Assembly: GCA_023511625.1 (NCBI GenBank)
Contig: JAIMBD010000004.1
Coordinates: forward strand, 1 to 64,000
Direction of reading: 5' to 3'
DNA length: 64,000 bases
DNA from: Bacillota bacterium
Lineage (GTDB): Bacteria; Bacillota; Sulfobacillia; Sulfobacillales; Sulfobacillaceae
Under the pieces are notes generated by a model. It had not been told where the DNA came from. It searched no databases and saw nothing but the letters and a program-made list of their open reading frames with translations. Shown here one piece after another: positions 63,929-64,000 of the stretch; the stretch's first letter is position 1, and the number at the start of each line of letters is the position of its first letter. A program made the position numbers and the translations under genes.

Positions 63929-64000
63929 GCCCCTGCCTCCTCGTCCTGACTGCCCATGGGCCTTAGCCGACGGGCCTTGTGCCTGCCTTTACCCCGTCCG

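Noticed and set aside
62159-63949. A 596-residue plus-strand ORF opposite acetoacetate-CoA ligase
   Set aside because: Arg/Pro/His-rich antisense frame without motifs; the minus-strand genes are certain.

Overview
The window looks like chromosomal DNA of a GC-rich (roughly two-thirds G+C by eye), endospore-forming member of the Bacillota (Firmicutes). The grounds are the sporulation genes yqfC, yqfD and spoIIP, the Firmicutes order of the dnaG-rpoD, glyQ-glyS-ppsR-ppdK and hrcA-grpE-dnaJ blocks, a perfect CIRCE element, a Firmicutes/Actinobacteria-type LexA box, and CCA-encoding tRNA genes. GTG and TTG starts are common. The base composition fits the Symbiobacterium/Sulfobacillus/Thermaerobacter neighbourhood, but nothing here fixes the genus.

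Layout. 1-1.6 kb: edge of a probable transposase, then decayed sequence. 1.6-3.2 kb: two membrane proteins, a YigZ/IMPACT protein and tRNA-Ala(GGC). 3.4-4.9 kb: a glutaredoxin convergent with a SelW-like gene that has an in-frame UGA at the Sec position of its CxxU motif (a selenoprotein missed by ordinary ORF calling), then a YgjP-like metalloprotease. 4.9-9.6 kb: a LexA-controlled mutasome operon (imuB-like, DUF6504, a 64-aa unknown, dnaE2). 9.6-15.6 kb: a catabolic operon (aconitase X large and small subunits, FAD oxidoreductase, IlvD/Edd dehydratase) with a divergent LysR regulator. 16.1-20.3 kb: tRNA-Val(CAC), a GlcG-like protein, a DUF429 protein and a gene graveyard (ferredoxin, IS256 transposase, molybdenum hydroxylase, NuoF-like remnants). 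19.9-26.5 kb: PadR and MFS genes, a tandem pair of unrecognised proteins, a family 5 uracil-DNA glycosylase, folE and a DUF2508 protein.

26.4-31.5 kb holds asnB (apparently starting at AUC) and the dnaG-rpoD operon with its own promoter. From 46.5 kb down to 31.5 kb, thirteen minus-strand genes run almost without gaps: yqfC, yqfD, phoH, pgpH, ybeY, dgkA, a CNNM/CorC protein, era, recO, glyQ, glyS, ppsR, ppdK. They join sporulation, RNA maturation, ribosome assembly, lipid recycling, c-di-AMP turnover, tRNA charging and pyruvate-phosphate metabolism. A second LysR gene diverges from this block.

47.6-56.7 kb continues with yqeY, rpsU, a small zinc-ribbon protein, rsmE, prmA, dnaJ, grpE, hrcA, hemW and lepA. 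The heat-shock block lacks dnaK between grpE and dnaJ. 57-64 kb holds a class V aminotransferase, spoIIP, a repeat-bearing intergenic region, an acetyl-CoA acetyltransferase, an acetoacetyl-CoA synthetase and a flavin reductase.

The best candidates for something new are the UGA-containing SelW gene, the AUC start of asnB, the compact imuB cassette with an unknown small protein, the aconitase X/IlvD operon, and the paired unknown proteins whose ribosome-binding site is buried in a perfect 12-bp hairpin.
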